Shown here: positions 1-10,308 of the stretch, one piece after another
Layout: each line of letters starts with the position of its first letter
How positions within the stretch are numbered: the first letter of the stretch is position 1
Origin: Thoreauomyces humboldtii
Taxonomy: Eukaryota; Chytridiomycota; Chytridiomycetes; Spizellomycetales; Powellomycetaceae
NCBI GenBank assembly: GCA_027596035.1
Contig: JADGJA010000385.1
Location: forward strand, 1-20,298
Direction: 5' to 3'
DNA: 20,298 nt
The notes under the pieces: model-generated
Databases searched by the model: none
What the model saw: the letters and a program-made list of their open reading frames with translations, nothing else
What the model was told of the DNA's origin: nothing
Translations under genes and position numbers: made by a program

Positions 1-5
1 CGCCG

Positions 6-2769
6 TCACAGCTCAGGCACGCCCTCGATCCACGTGGCCAACCTCTCGAACTCTCCCTCCAACTCCCTCCACGCCTCGTCCCGTCGCGCGACGAACTCCT
101 TCCGGATGACCTCGGCGTCCCGCTCCAGGAACGGGTTGAGTCCGACTCGGGACGCGTCGTCCGATATCCGACGGTCGGTCCGGGGATCGACGAACAGGGA
201 GACCGTCACGCGGGCAAAGTCCATCGCTTGAGAGGGAGAAGTGGGAGGTTGGGGTCGGGTTGGTGAGATCATGGTTGTTGTTGCGGTCGTCGTTGAGGAA
301 GAGGGTTTTCGGACGGTGGCGAGTGGGTCGTCCACTTCCACGTCCACGTCCTGGGTTTCATCATGTGTGTCGTCCGCGTCGGATTGATCCGATGGTGCGA
401 TGAGGGTCTTTCTCCTCTCCGACCTCGGACTCTTGTTGGGTAACGCACGAGCTATGGGTGTTTCCGTCGCTTTTGCCTTCCTTTTCGTCTCCTCCTCTTG
501 GACCTCCGGGACCGGTTGCACGGGTGAAACCGAAACCTTCGCGCTTCTGCAGGGGATGACCACAGCGACGGTGGGCGATTTGGTGGTCGGACGGGTCTTC
601 TTGGATGGACCTTCCTTTGTCGTTGTGAGTGAAGCTGAAGCTGAGGTGTGTCCCGGTTTCGTTGTCGCCGGTTGTCGTTTCGCGCGGGACTTGGAAGCTG
701 GTCGGGTGGGATTCGGTTCGATCCTCGGCTCATGCGTTGGACTTGCAGTTGAAGACGTGGATGTGGATGTGGATGGATGGGTTTCTGGCTCGGGAATATC
801 AGTGGGCTCACGTGTCGGTTCGACTGACTGCTCGATGAATGGAATATCCTGGGGGATGCTCGTGTCTGCGAGGTCCTGGGATGGTAGCGGTTGAGACGCC
901 TTCTTCCGCGATCTGGCAGAAGGATTGTCTGGCCGTTTCTCGCTTGTAGGTTTATCGGCCAGGATGGTATCATCCCGAGGAGCAGGGTCGGTTGTCGTAT
1001 CCACAGGAATCGGCGAGGATGGTGGAGGCGCCTTCTTGCGGGCCTTTGCAGTTGAAGGTTTCTTGCTGACCGGCTCTTTCCTAGTCTTTGCAACATCTGT
1101 CGGTGCCTCGATAGCAACGTCAACAGGATTGACTTCCCCGGGATTGACTTCCCCCGTCATCTCCGCTTGCGCTTCCAGCGCAGCCTCCTGCACATCCGCC
1201 GGATGGGACTCCTCTGCAGCTGGGGCAACGGTCGCCGTGGGCACCTGGGCAGCCACTTTGACCGCTGCGGCCCGTGCCTTCTTGGTCTGACGGGGCTTGC
1301 CGTCGAGGTCTAGGACGTCTTCTGCATAGCACACGTCTTTTGCCCTCTGTCTGCGCGGGCGCGATGGAGCAGAGTCACCCGCGTTTGAGTCAGGGACATC
1401 GCTTCCGGCGGTGCCTGCGCTCTTGGATTCCGTCGAAACCGAGCTTTGATCTTCCAAGTCTTCGACGGCCGCCCCTCCAGGCTTTATAGAGGGTGCTTCC
1501 TGCGGAGATCCGAAAACGGTTTAGGCGGATCTGTCCGTAGATCGAACACATAGCTTTTCTGCCCTTACCAGCGTAGCGGAACTTTGCTTCGTCACTAGAT
1601 TCGAGGCTTTGGACCTTGCAGAGGGCTTCGGTTCAGCCTCCCCACTCCTACGCGGACTCCTGCGGGTGTTGACGGGGCCTTCCACCTCCACTGCCGGGGG
1701 AACTAGCGCTTCACTTGTCACCTCCATGTCCTTCGGTGCCTCAGCACCTTTCACCGCACGATGCGAGGTAGGTACCGGAGGAACATTCTCGGCCTCCTCA
1801 GCAGGCGCCAGCTTCGGTCGTTTCGCACGTGACGGAGCGGACGGTGCACCCTGGACCGAGGATGAGGACGCGGTTCCTGGCCTGCTACGCTTCGACAAGG
1901 TCGAGGCCGTTCCTGCCTCGGGTGCTCCTGCGGGGCCTGCCGCCGGAACCTTGCGAACCGCTGCTCCCTTTCGAGCCACCGTTTTCTTGGTCGGGACAAC
2001 CGCGGGGGGGACTCCCCCGGATGCCAAGGATGCTAGGAACCCACACTTTGGTCCTCGCTTCTCATGCTCCTTACTGCAGGAAAGGAAAGGGATGAGTTGA
2101 CGTCGCACATTGTGGGGAAGCCTTACGATGAAGAAAGATCCGTGACTTACATTGGATCGTCAGTGCCCTCCCATCCATCCAGAGACACGTCGCACGTGGG
2201 ACACAAGACGGTGTCCGGACCGTCCGTCATCGGCCAGTATATGAATCCCGCCTCGGCCATCTACGCCAAGGTAACCCTGCAGCATCAGTCCAAGGGGCCA
2301 CCTCGACACACGATGCCTTTTACAGACGCCTGCCTTACCTTGACGGCCGAAAGGCTCTCCATGCCCTCCACGCCCTCATGCGGCCACGCCCCGTTGGCAA
2401 ACGTCCTCTTCCTCAACTCTGCCGTCCTTGGATCGTTCTTTGCGAACGCGGTCCAGAACGCGCCCAGGGAGCAGGTTCGCGCGTGACCGACGTCTGGATC
2501 GTCCACGATGGAGAACTCCTTCCTCATGGCACCGCATGAAGTGCACCTGCAGGACATGGGAGGGGTCTGGACGTACCATCCACTCCGCGCGACCTTGAAA
2601 AAAAAAGCACGAAGGGGGGATGAGCGACATTGCACGATGCAGAACGAACAGCGGTATGCGATCTATGAAATGCCTTGGTGGTGTATTCCTTCTGCGCTTT
2701 GAGTTTCTTGTAGGGCCATGCTGGCTTTGCCTTCAGAAAGGTGCCGTGACGCTCGTCGAAGCAGTCCAT
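6..2769 (-). CDS. bir1: Bir1/survivin-like protein with two BIR domains
   Basis: Likely subunit of the chromosomal passenger complex, which brings Aurora kinase to centromeres and spindle. Exons (minus): 2769-2674, 2593-2339, 2260-2151, 2073-1569, 1499-6; about 819 residues. All junctions keep frame; exons 2-5 have clear GT-AG signals. Exon 1 may instead end at 2650 (donor GTTCGT), adding 8 residues; the 2674 end would need a GC donor but gives usual BIR spacing between WPY and ARSGW. BIR1 (residues ~7-80) has CTSC, then H and C. BIR2 (~90-160) is canonical: RTF, WPH, MAEAGFIYW, CPTC, GWEGTDDP, H-x6-C. After that the protein is long, Ser/Thr/Pro/Lys-rich and apparently disordered, as in fungal Bir1. 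The last ~55 residues are a charged, probably helical segment (VIRKEFVARRDEAW). Stop TGA at 8-6. Two BIRs and a long tail fit fungal Bir1 better than short animal survivin. Function is inferred from family. Confidence 0.85.
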
Positions 2770-3312
2770 TCGTGAACAGATTGGACCACGACGCGGTTGA
2801 TTCCGGATGAGCGAGGACGAAAAAAGAAAAGAGTGGAGGCTCGGGAAAATCCAGTGAGTGGCAGCGATAGTTTGGTCGAAAAGACGATCGTTGACAAGGC
2901 GGTGCCGTCCAGGATGGTTCAGCTGCGCGTTGTGCCGGACCCCAGCAGATGAAGTTCTGCGAGGTTCTCCAGACCGAGGTGAAGAAAGCCGCCAATGACA
3001 GACGTAAATCTCGCCCGATTGGACGCTGCTTTCCGCCTTGGGGCAAGGGTGGGGTGCCGGGTGACAAGTCGCTGGAGATTCCGTTCACGAGATGACCACC
3101 GGGAGGTGTACAGTGTATCAGCCGCGGCTGTTGGCGGCACGGAAACCTTTGTCCACCTCGTTCGGACAAGAAAGAAAGGTGAGTCACAGGGTTCAATTTG
3201 GCAACTGCACAGCCACATGGACACCTTCATTCTCCCCTCCCACACTTTCGCACACACGCGCGCTCTGTACAGAAGCACACACACCCCCAGCAGCAGCAGC
3301 AGCAGCAGCAGC
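2770..3312. promoter_or_regulatory. Divergent intergenic region between bir1 and exportin-5 genes
   Basis: 543 bases separate the two divergent start codons, so both promoters should lie here. I see no convincing gene. Open frames on both strands lack family features and splice support. The plus-strand frame from ATG 2995 runs into the exportin first exon in frame and would add 106 residues of low-complexity sequence, which I regard as leader read-through. CA-rich sequence at about 3240-3287 and the CAG tract sit just before the exportin ATG. No clear TATA box was identified. Confidence 0.5.
3288..3311 (+). repeat. (CAG)8 trinucleotide tract abutting the exportin-5 start codon
   Basis: Eight perfect CAG units are followed by one C and then ATG at 3313. 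The tract follows a CA-rich stretch. It is in the presumed 5' leader, not in the coding frame of the chosen start. Confidence 0.9.
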
Positions 3313-6300
3313 ATGACAATGGACCCTCAGGGTTTTGAAGGTAGTAGACTCCACTTCCTCGCCCAGGCATCTCTCCCCGCTCATCTTCCTGACATTTGCA
3401 TATAAAGTCGTCCCTCGGGTGGTTCTTGCCCTCCAGACCATCTACGACCCCAACGCAACTCAAGAGGACAGGCAGCAGGCTCAGAACGTAAGCACGGATG
3501 GGCCTAGTCCCATCCTCTCGCTTCTCCCTACTTGCCCCCCCATCCCCAAGGTTTCTGAGTCGTCCGCTTTCTTGTCACTCTGGTAGCTGTGCGATGCCGT
3601 CAAGGACATGGCAGGGAGTCCCTTGTGGGGCAACCATCTCGCCCACAAGGACAACGCGCAACCTGACGTGGTACGGCACTTTGGACTGGCCCTGCTGGAG
3701 AACGCCATACGATACAGGTGGAACGACGGATCCTACACCGACTCGGAGCGGGACCAGCTGCGGGCGTTCGTGATGGACCTGATGACGGGCGGTACCCTGG
3801 ACATGCAGACGGAGAAGCAGTACCTCAAGGAAGGAGTAGCGAGGCTGTGCGTCGAGGTCGGGAAGCGATCCTGGCCGTTGCCCTGGACCGACATGGACAA
3901 GACCATGCGGGAGCTCCATCAGCACGATCCCACCCACCAGGAACTAGTGCTACTGTTCTACCGCATTTTCGGCGAGGACCTCTTCGTCTTCGACACGGTC
4001 CCTGCCGATCAGAAGCGGAACGGGCTCGTCGAAAGCATGATGGCCATCATGCTCAACCCGGAAGCCCTGCAGGCTCAGAACGAGGACCGGGGACTGGCCA
4101 TCGATCTGACCACCGCTACAGCAGCCCAGACAGAGTTCGAAGCTGCACTGAGAGTCCTTCGCGTGGATCCCGCGAACGAGGGCTGGTTCCTCCGATGGAC
4201 TCGCGACGTGGAGCGGCATCACGACGAGTGGCAAAGGGCGACCGAGACGGGGGATGCCACAGACGGCAACGTGGCGGAGAGACTGGCCGTTCTCACATTG
4301 AACACTCTGGAGGTGTACCTGGCGTGGATCATGTGGAAGACGATAGCAGCATCCCGTGTGACGCGACTCTTGCTCGGTCTTCTCAATTCAAAATCGGAGC
4401 CCGTCCGTAATGCCGGAACGGATTGTCTCCTCGTCCTGTTCTCCCGGCCAATGTCCAAAGAGCCGGAACTTCAGATCTCATGCATATGTCAACCCATATT
4501 CGAGGAGAACTACATCGAAGCTCTGATGCTCGCGTGGGCCACCGTCCACGGCGTCCCATCCCTCACAGGAGATAGACACCCCGAGCAGACGAAAGAGCTG
4601 CACGACGAGGGATACGTGTTCGCCAAACGTCTCGCGCAAGTCGCCGTGGAACTCGGGGAGCGATACATCGCGCAGACCGATTCCCCTCTTCCTCCATCAG
4701 CTGCGAAAGAGAGGTTCTTTGCCCTGCTCGTCATCATACTGGATCATCCGTCCATGTCGATATCGACCATGGCCGCCTCGTTCTGGTTGTCGTTTTCCAG
4801 AATCGATGGGAACGGTCTCGCTAGTGCCATCCCGTCGGTATTGAAGGTCGTGGCGGACAAGTGCTGCAAAACCGCTCCGCCACATATCAAAGATATGACT
4901 ACGGGTTATGCAGATATGGACTTGGAGGATCGATCTGAGCAGCTTCAGTTCAGTGAGCAGTCCCAGCTCCTGCGTCTACTGTTGCAGAGTCTGGCAACTT
5001 CCAAGCAGGTGAGAGTCGAGCTTTCCCCCACGCTTCTTCAATTAAGCTTCTCACCACTTCTGTAGGGTCAAGATATGTTTTACTGGATAGCCGGCCGGAT
5101 CAAAAGAACGCTGGCGACTCCGCCCAATGCCTCGTTCTCAGATGCGTCGGGAATGCAGACATCCGATTCGCCATACCTCGCTATGCTCGAAGGAAATCTC
5201 ACGATGCTGGCATGCATCATCGCTGGACTGCCAAGAGAAGGATCAGGCGACAGTGGGACGGAAGGACCAAGTCAAGCCCTTACCTCCGCCAGACTCGAAC
5301 TGGTCGAGACGGTCCTGACATTCGAATACGCGGATCCGATCCTCGTGGAGAAACAGCTCCGTACGGTCGTCATGTTCGCGGAACTCATGTCTGCATCGCC
5401 GCAGCTGGTATTACGAGGCGTCCAGAAGATGTTTTCTTTCGTCGCGTTCACCATGCCGGATGAGGAAGATTACATGCAAAGAAAGATCATATTGCGGGAC
5501 GAGACAAAGGCTCTTAGGATGACGGCCGCTTCGTCTCTCGTCAAACTTGCCGCCGCTATGCCGGACGTGCTGGTGCAGAGTTATCAGGAGATTTCATCGG
5601 CTGTGAAGTCTTTGATCGATCGAAACCTCGTCTTCCCTTCCGAGGGCAACCTCCTCGCGGAATTCCTGCTGTGCATCGTCTTCCACTCTAGAACACCGCC
5701 TCAAGAGAAACATCCATATATCATACAGCTCCTTCAACCCGCCTTGCTCGAGTTCGACACGATGGTCCAAACCTCGATGACGACATCGGACGCGTTCTTC
5801 GAAGCATCCGGTCTCAACTACCTGCGAGCCAACTCGGACGCACTCGTTCAGACGCCACCTCGAGAGAAACAGGCCATGCCATCGCAACCCGAGCAGGAGC
5901 TTCGAACCAAACGAGCTGGAATCCTGTCGACCTTCGGGTTGGTGTCCAAGTTCTTGCAGCGAACGGTGGATCCCAAGAATCCGCGTGATCCGGACGTGAG
6001 TCGACTGTGGGTCGATGCCGTGCCGGAACTGGTCAGATGTGTTCTTGTGATCGTCAAGCGATTGCAGGGATTGTACGATCCGACGACCTGGCAGGGCGTG
6101 TTGCCGGAGTTCAGCGTTTTGATGACTGGTATACTATCGCTTCTCACTTCACGATCTTCTTCGCATGCTCAGCTCTTTTCGGTTGCCGCCGTGTAGGCGC
6201 TGACGCTGTTGAAGGACGAGCTTTCAAGAACGAGCTCGCCGCTCAAGTGACGGCCGTTGCCCGATGGATGAGCATGTTGAGGGACGGAAGGTACCTTATC

Positions 6301-7907
6301 ATTTGACAATGGGGCATTTACGCACCCGATCCTCATGGACAGTGGAGTCTCCAGATGCTATCATTACTGTCGTATCTCGGCCCGTCGCTTTATTCTTTAC
6401 CATCCATCGGAGAGACTCTCTCGGCGACGATTCTCGAGCCAGCCGTGTTCCTCGGTAGCCATCATTGGAAGAGCACCATCGGTAAGGCTCTCGCGCCACG
6501 TGAATAGTTCAAACAAGAGCGCTGACTTTCGCTCGTATTCGTCTTACTAGGTATGATGGGTCCCTTAGTCGCCAACTGCCCGCCAGAATACTACACCGCG
6601 GTCCTTGGACCCCTCTTCCCACCGTTCCTCATCAACGTCTGCACAAAGCTCGACGCGGAATGGACGAACCTCGCGGGTCGAGGGTTCGAAGCCGACCGGG
6701 AAGCCGACGAGTACGCTTCCGTCTTCAGCGAAATCCCATTCCCGATAGCCCCGTCGCATATTCTAACCTTTCGAGTGGGTCTAGAAAGGACGAGACGGAC
6801 GAAGTCCGCGCCGAACGTGCTCTACGACTCCTCACCCGTTCCTTCGTGGATCTGCTACTGGCCGTCTTTCGAGCACCCGTGATGTTCGGTGCAAAGAAGG
6901 CCAGGAAGGCGGCGACTGAGAACGCAATGACCGAGACGACAGGGGACGCGACACCGTCCTTCGACGTCATGGTGTCTACCTTCGTCAAACCGGAACTCGT
7001 CAGGTTCCTCTTCTGGGATCGGACAGTCGCTCAACCCCTTCTTGCTGCCATCGTTCTGATGATCAAGATCAGAGATACGGATTCTTCTGCGTGAGTGAAC
7101 TTGACCCTTGCTCGAGACTTGCATCGCATCTCGAATACAAGTGCCCGTAGGTTGCATGTGCCCTCCCGGGGGCGAATAGGATGAGCTCTTACGGTTTGTT
7201 TCTTTTACAGAAAGATTGTGCTAATGCTTGCAAGAATGGTGCCCGCTCTAGTTGCAAATCCGGACCTTCATGCGTGGCTCGGACGAAATGCGCTCATGGC
7301 CATGCTAGAGGTCACAAATGCATTCTCTCGACTTACTGCTTGCAGCCTAACGCGGTTGTTCTTTTGACAGACTCTGCACGACAGCTACTACGTCGAGTCG
7401 CATTCGGCGACCATCGGCGCCATCACGCAGTTGTATTTGCAGTTGCGGCCTTTGTCCGAAGTGCCTTATCAGACTTTTGCAGGATTGCCGGACATGGCTA
7501 GCGACAGGCTGCAGGTTTGACAAACCGAGGACCTAGTATCTTCCCCGTGGAGCATACACTAAAACTCTCCGATCTCCGATGGACAGAGATACGAGGCAGA
7601 CCTGACGGCTGCTGCGAGTGGAGAGAACGACCATAAAAAGAAATCCAACGCGATGACAAAGGATTTCCTAAAGCACATCACAGCGGCAAGTGAAAGGACA
7701 AGAGAGAGGTTTGAAAACTCTGGGTTTTGTTTCCTAACTGACCCGTTTGCCTCACAGGTCGCCGTGAGTCAACGAGGAAAGAAGGCACAAAGCTTCATCG
7801 TCAACATCACGCAGAAACAGATCCTCACTCGACCCGTCATCCGCAAGAACCCCAACGACGGTGAGGACGACGCGGCCAACGAGTGGTTCGGAGATCTCTT
7901 CGAGTAG
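3313..7907 (+). CDS. MSN5: Exportin-5 / Msn5 family karyopherin-beta
   Basis: Nuclear export receptor that would bind RanGTP and cargo in the nucleus; family cargoes are phosphoproteins (yeast Msn5) or structured RNA (animal exportin-5). Exons: 3313-3340, 3408-3487, 3587-5008, 5066-6128, 6197-6290, 6348-6481, 6551-6710, 6785-7090, 7211-7310, 7371-7514, 7587-7685, 7758-7907; 1259 residues, close to Msn5 and exportin-5. Frame is kept at every junction. Family signatures: ALQTIYDPNATQE near the N-terminus, then LWGNHLA, VRHFGLALLENAIRYRW, GTLDMQTEKQYLKEGVARL, VEVGKRSWPLPW and LFYRIFGEDLFVFD (Xpo1-like region). The rest is helical HEAT-type sequence, ending EWFGDLFE. Weak points: acceptor 6346-6347 (TGGAG), chosen because only it fits phase; donor 7311 (GTCACA); GC donor at 7686. 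ATG 3319 is an equally possible start. Confidence 0.92.
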
Positions 7908-8492
7908 TCGTCCATCCAGGATCCATTTGCGTAGGGGGGGAAATCGTGGAGGGAGTCTGGCGTATGGGATCGTGGCGACACTCCTTCCTCTGTTTCCACA
8001 AAATTTTCAACATGCTGCATCATCCATCCACCCATCCTCACACTCGTGTCGGGGGAGAAAGAAGTATCACGCCGTCTCCTCGTACGAACAGCATCTCGTG
8101 GTTTCGCTTGACGGTCTGGAGAACGTGACACCGAAGGAGTCGGGGTTAATATGTGTCCTGCGCTCCCATGCCACACACAGTATGTCCCCTTCATGCGGGG
8201 ATGGCGAAACGACATGTCTCTTACCCTCACGACCTCCTCTTACGCTTCCTCGTTGACGTCCACGACCGTAATGATCTCCTCCGCCTCTCCCAGTACCATG
8301 TCCTTCTCGTGGGTCGGGTTTGGACGGGTCTGTCTAAAAATCAGACTTGCCAGACCCGATCCCCCGCTTTTCTGCAAATATACGTCCACATATACTTGAA
8401 ACGATATCGTACATATTTACATGAATTCAGCACCCAGTAAGGTATCAGGAGACTGACTCTCCTCCTGGTCACTTGCCGGTTGGTACATCCAT
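7908..8492. other. Convergent intergenic region, no gene seen
   Basis: 585 bases between the stop codons of the exportin gene (plus) and the 2H-phosphoesterase gene (minus). It should hold both 3' untranslated regions. The longest open frames (7769-8230 minus, 7861-8256 plus) overlap the exportin 3' end and show no domain or composition that suggests a gene. An AT-richer stretch near 8375-8430 could hold poly(A) signals for either gene. Confidence 0.6.
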
Positions 8493-9641
8493 CTAATCTA
8501 ACGCCCACCTCCTGATCTCCCGAAACTCATGGACCCCACCGCTCTCCGGTTCGAGTTCCTCCTTGACGAGCTCGTAGTAGACGAGATCCCACCCCGTGAC
8601 GGGTTCCCCCTCCCCGGGAAGACACCAAGCGAAGATCTCGGTCGCCAACGCCAACATGTCCACGACGCGTCTCGTCTCGACCTCGAGGGTCGTCGCAGGG
8701 AAAGGGTTCCCGTCCCTGTCGTACGACGGAAAGTACGCCATGGAGATGTGATCGCATCGTTTGGGCTGAAGTCGGTTGACGAACATGTCGCATTCTCCGA
8801 AGCGGTCTGCCAGGACTTTCGGTAGCTCCGAGCATGAGGTGGGGAGACGGAGCGGGAGGATCAGGCTCCGGTTGTTCTTGGCGGGGATGATGGGACGCGT
8901 GACGGTCGGTATCGGAAGTGGGAGGTCGACCGTGGATGTAGGAGTGGCAGTGCGCGTCGCTCCGTTCGCGAGGGCCATGTGGTGCATCCCGTTGAGCTTG
9001 CGTGGGTAGGTGCCGGTGCTTGATGGATCGTCGTTCGTCAACGCATGGACAATGCTGTCGCTCTCGATGTTACCGTTCACCTTGGGCCGTTCATTGATTC
9101 CGTTCGTGAATGCTGGTGGTGGTAGTGGTGGTGGCAGTGGTGGTGGCAGTGACAATGGAAATGAATCGGAAACCAGCGTGAAGCCGAGCGATTGTACCGC
9201 CTCCTCAATCAGGCGTGAGCTCGCTGAGTACATTCCCTCGTGGATGGCTTCGTCGTCGTCGACAGACCGTAGCTCGAAGAAACCCGTTACTGCAAAGGGT
9301 TTCGTTTAATCTTAAGTGTCGTCTTATTTTTTGGACGTCTGAAAGGCAACGATGGTATGTATGACGTACCTGAGCAGTGGGGATGGTATGCGTGGGCCTC
9401 CGTGGATCCCCATCTCTTGGCAGATGCGCTACGAAACTGGTCCAAGGCTTCTCGAAGCGGCGAACCCACGCGTGGCTCAAGGTACACGATGGTTCGACGC
9501 TGTCGGCGGCCACAAGAGCTTTCGCCCAGGTACCTCCGCTGCTTCCCTGACAAACAGCAAGATCGGGACAACAAGGTTAGAAACGTGAAAGGTCAGAGGT
9601 GGTGTTCCGGCGGCACAGTCCGTACCACGATGCGACGGCAT
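8493..9641 (-). CDS. 2H phosphoesterase-like (2'-5' RNA ligase superfamily) protein
   Basis: Exons (minus): 9641-9626, 9546-9370, 9289-8493; 329 residues from ATG 9641. Frame is kept across introns of 79 and 80 bases; the first has a TTCTAAC branch site. The first 2H strand region is TIVYLEPRVGSP, followed by AHAYHPHCSVTGFFEL, whose HCS triad (residues 62-64) is the first H-x-S/T motif. The second is DHISMAYF (HIS, residues 245-247). The two motifs are 183 residues apart, wider than I would expect, because a Pro-rich, Ser/Thr-rich low-complexity insert lies between them. The family hydrolyses or ligates 2',3'-cyclic or 2'-5' phosphoester bonds; substrate here is unknown. A strong intron (9735-9670, GTAAGG...TTCTTCAG) upstream is in phase with an open frame that begins at ATG 10067, so the real protein may be longer (see 9642-10308). 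Stop at 8493-8495. Confidence 0.72.
9116..9153 (-). repeat. 12-base tandem repeat coding for Pro-Pro-Pro-Leu
   Basis: About three copies of a GGTGGTGGYAGT unit on the plus strand. Read on the minus strand they encode the PPPLPPPLPPP stretch in the insert of the 2H-phosphoesterase-like protein. Confidence 0.75.
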
Positions 9642-10308
9642 GTCGCTGGTTTGAGGCAGGGGAGGATGCCTGAAGAAGGTGCTGAGTGCGCTGCTGGCCC
9701 GATCCATTCCATGGTCTGGTATGCATGTACCTTACCTTGTGCGGGTGGAGAATGGCGAGTTGGGCAATGGCCGGTTGTCGGACTGACAGGAAGGTAGAGT
9801 TTCTGAAGGTTGCGTCCCCCGGTTTCGACAGACTCCCACCGAAATCGCACCGCAAAGAAACCTCTGTGCGGGTCCGGGTGGCGCCCAGAAATCCAGCAAC
9901 CGTTCATATTGTTGCGTGCGGATGGATGCTGCTCGAACCCGGGCCGGGCCATGAGCCTCGAAGCTTACTCTCGAGTATTGCTTGTAACAATGTGAAAGAG
10001 GAAGGGAAAGAAGGACCCGGCCATCATCGACCAGCAGCTCGTGGGGGTGTCGTTCGGGTAAAGGCATCTATCTCATCTGTCCGCATCTCTTCCTCCCTCT
10101 CCCTCCTCCTTCCCAGACAAGGACAGTCCCTTCCTTGGCCCTGCCGTGAGCTGGCCCGTGAGCAATGCCAATCCGGTACAACAAGTGGGGTTGCACAGCC
10201 ACCGTACCGTTGACGCTGCGCCTCTGCAAGCGCTCCCACGCATGACTTTGTTCCCATTGGCATCTCCACTTGCTTCCTCTCCATTCCTCTCTTATCTTCT
10301 TGCACCCC
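9642..10308. other. Divergent region with a possible 5' coding exon (10067-9736, minus)
   Basis: 667 bases upstream of both the 2H gene (minus) and the Gln-rich gene (plus). On the minus strand an open frame starts at ATG 10067 and runs to a strong donor (GTAAGG, 9735-9730). Splicing to the acceptor at 9671-9670 removes 66 bases and enters the 2H frame in exact phase, giving a 449-residue protein with a Pro/Ser/Arg-rich N-terminal extension. Against it, the part near 9985-10015 is a pyrimidine-rich run typical of fungal promoters, and the extension matches no family I recognise. It may be a coding exon or a spliced 5' leader. A CT-rich stretch at about 10085-10115 may belong to the plus-strand promoter. 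Confidence 0.4.

Noticed and set aside
400..1290. Long plus-strand open frames opposite bir1 exon 5 (400-894, 925-1290)
   Set aside because: They are antisense shadows of low-complexity coding sequence, with no start context, domain or splice evidence.
3288..3311. Repeat tract as a CRISPR array
   Set aside because: It is a simple trinucleotide repeat without spacers in a eukaryotic promoter.
2995..3405. Open frame from ATG 2995 that would extend the exportin N-terminus by 106 residues
   Set aside because: The extension ends in CA- and CAG-derived low complexity and has no karyopherin features; the family normally starts close to the ALQTIYDP segment, which the 3313 start gives.
9915..9945. 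GGTTCGA motif on the minus strand suggesting a tRNA B box
   Set aside because: No matching A box, no acceptor stem and no cloverleaf could be formed around it.
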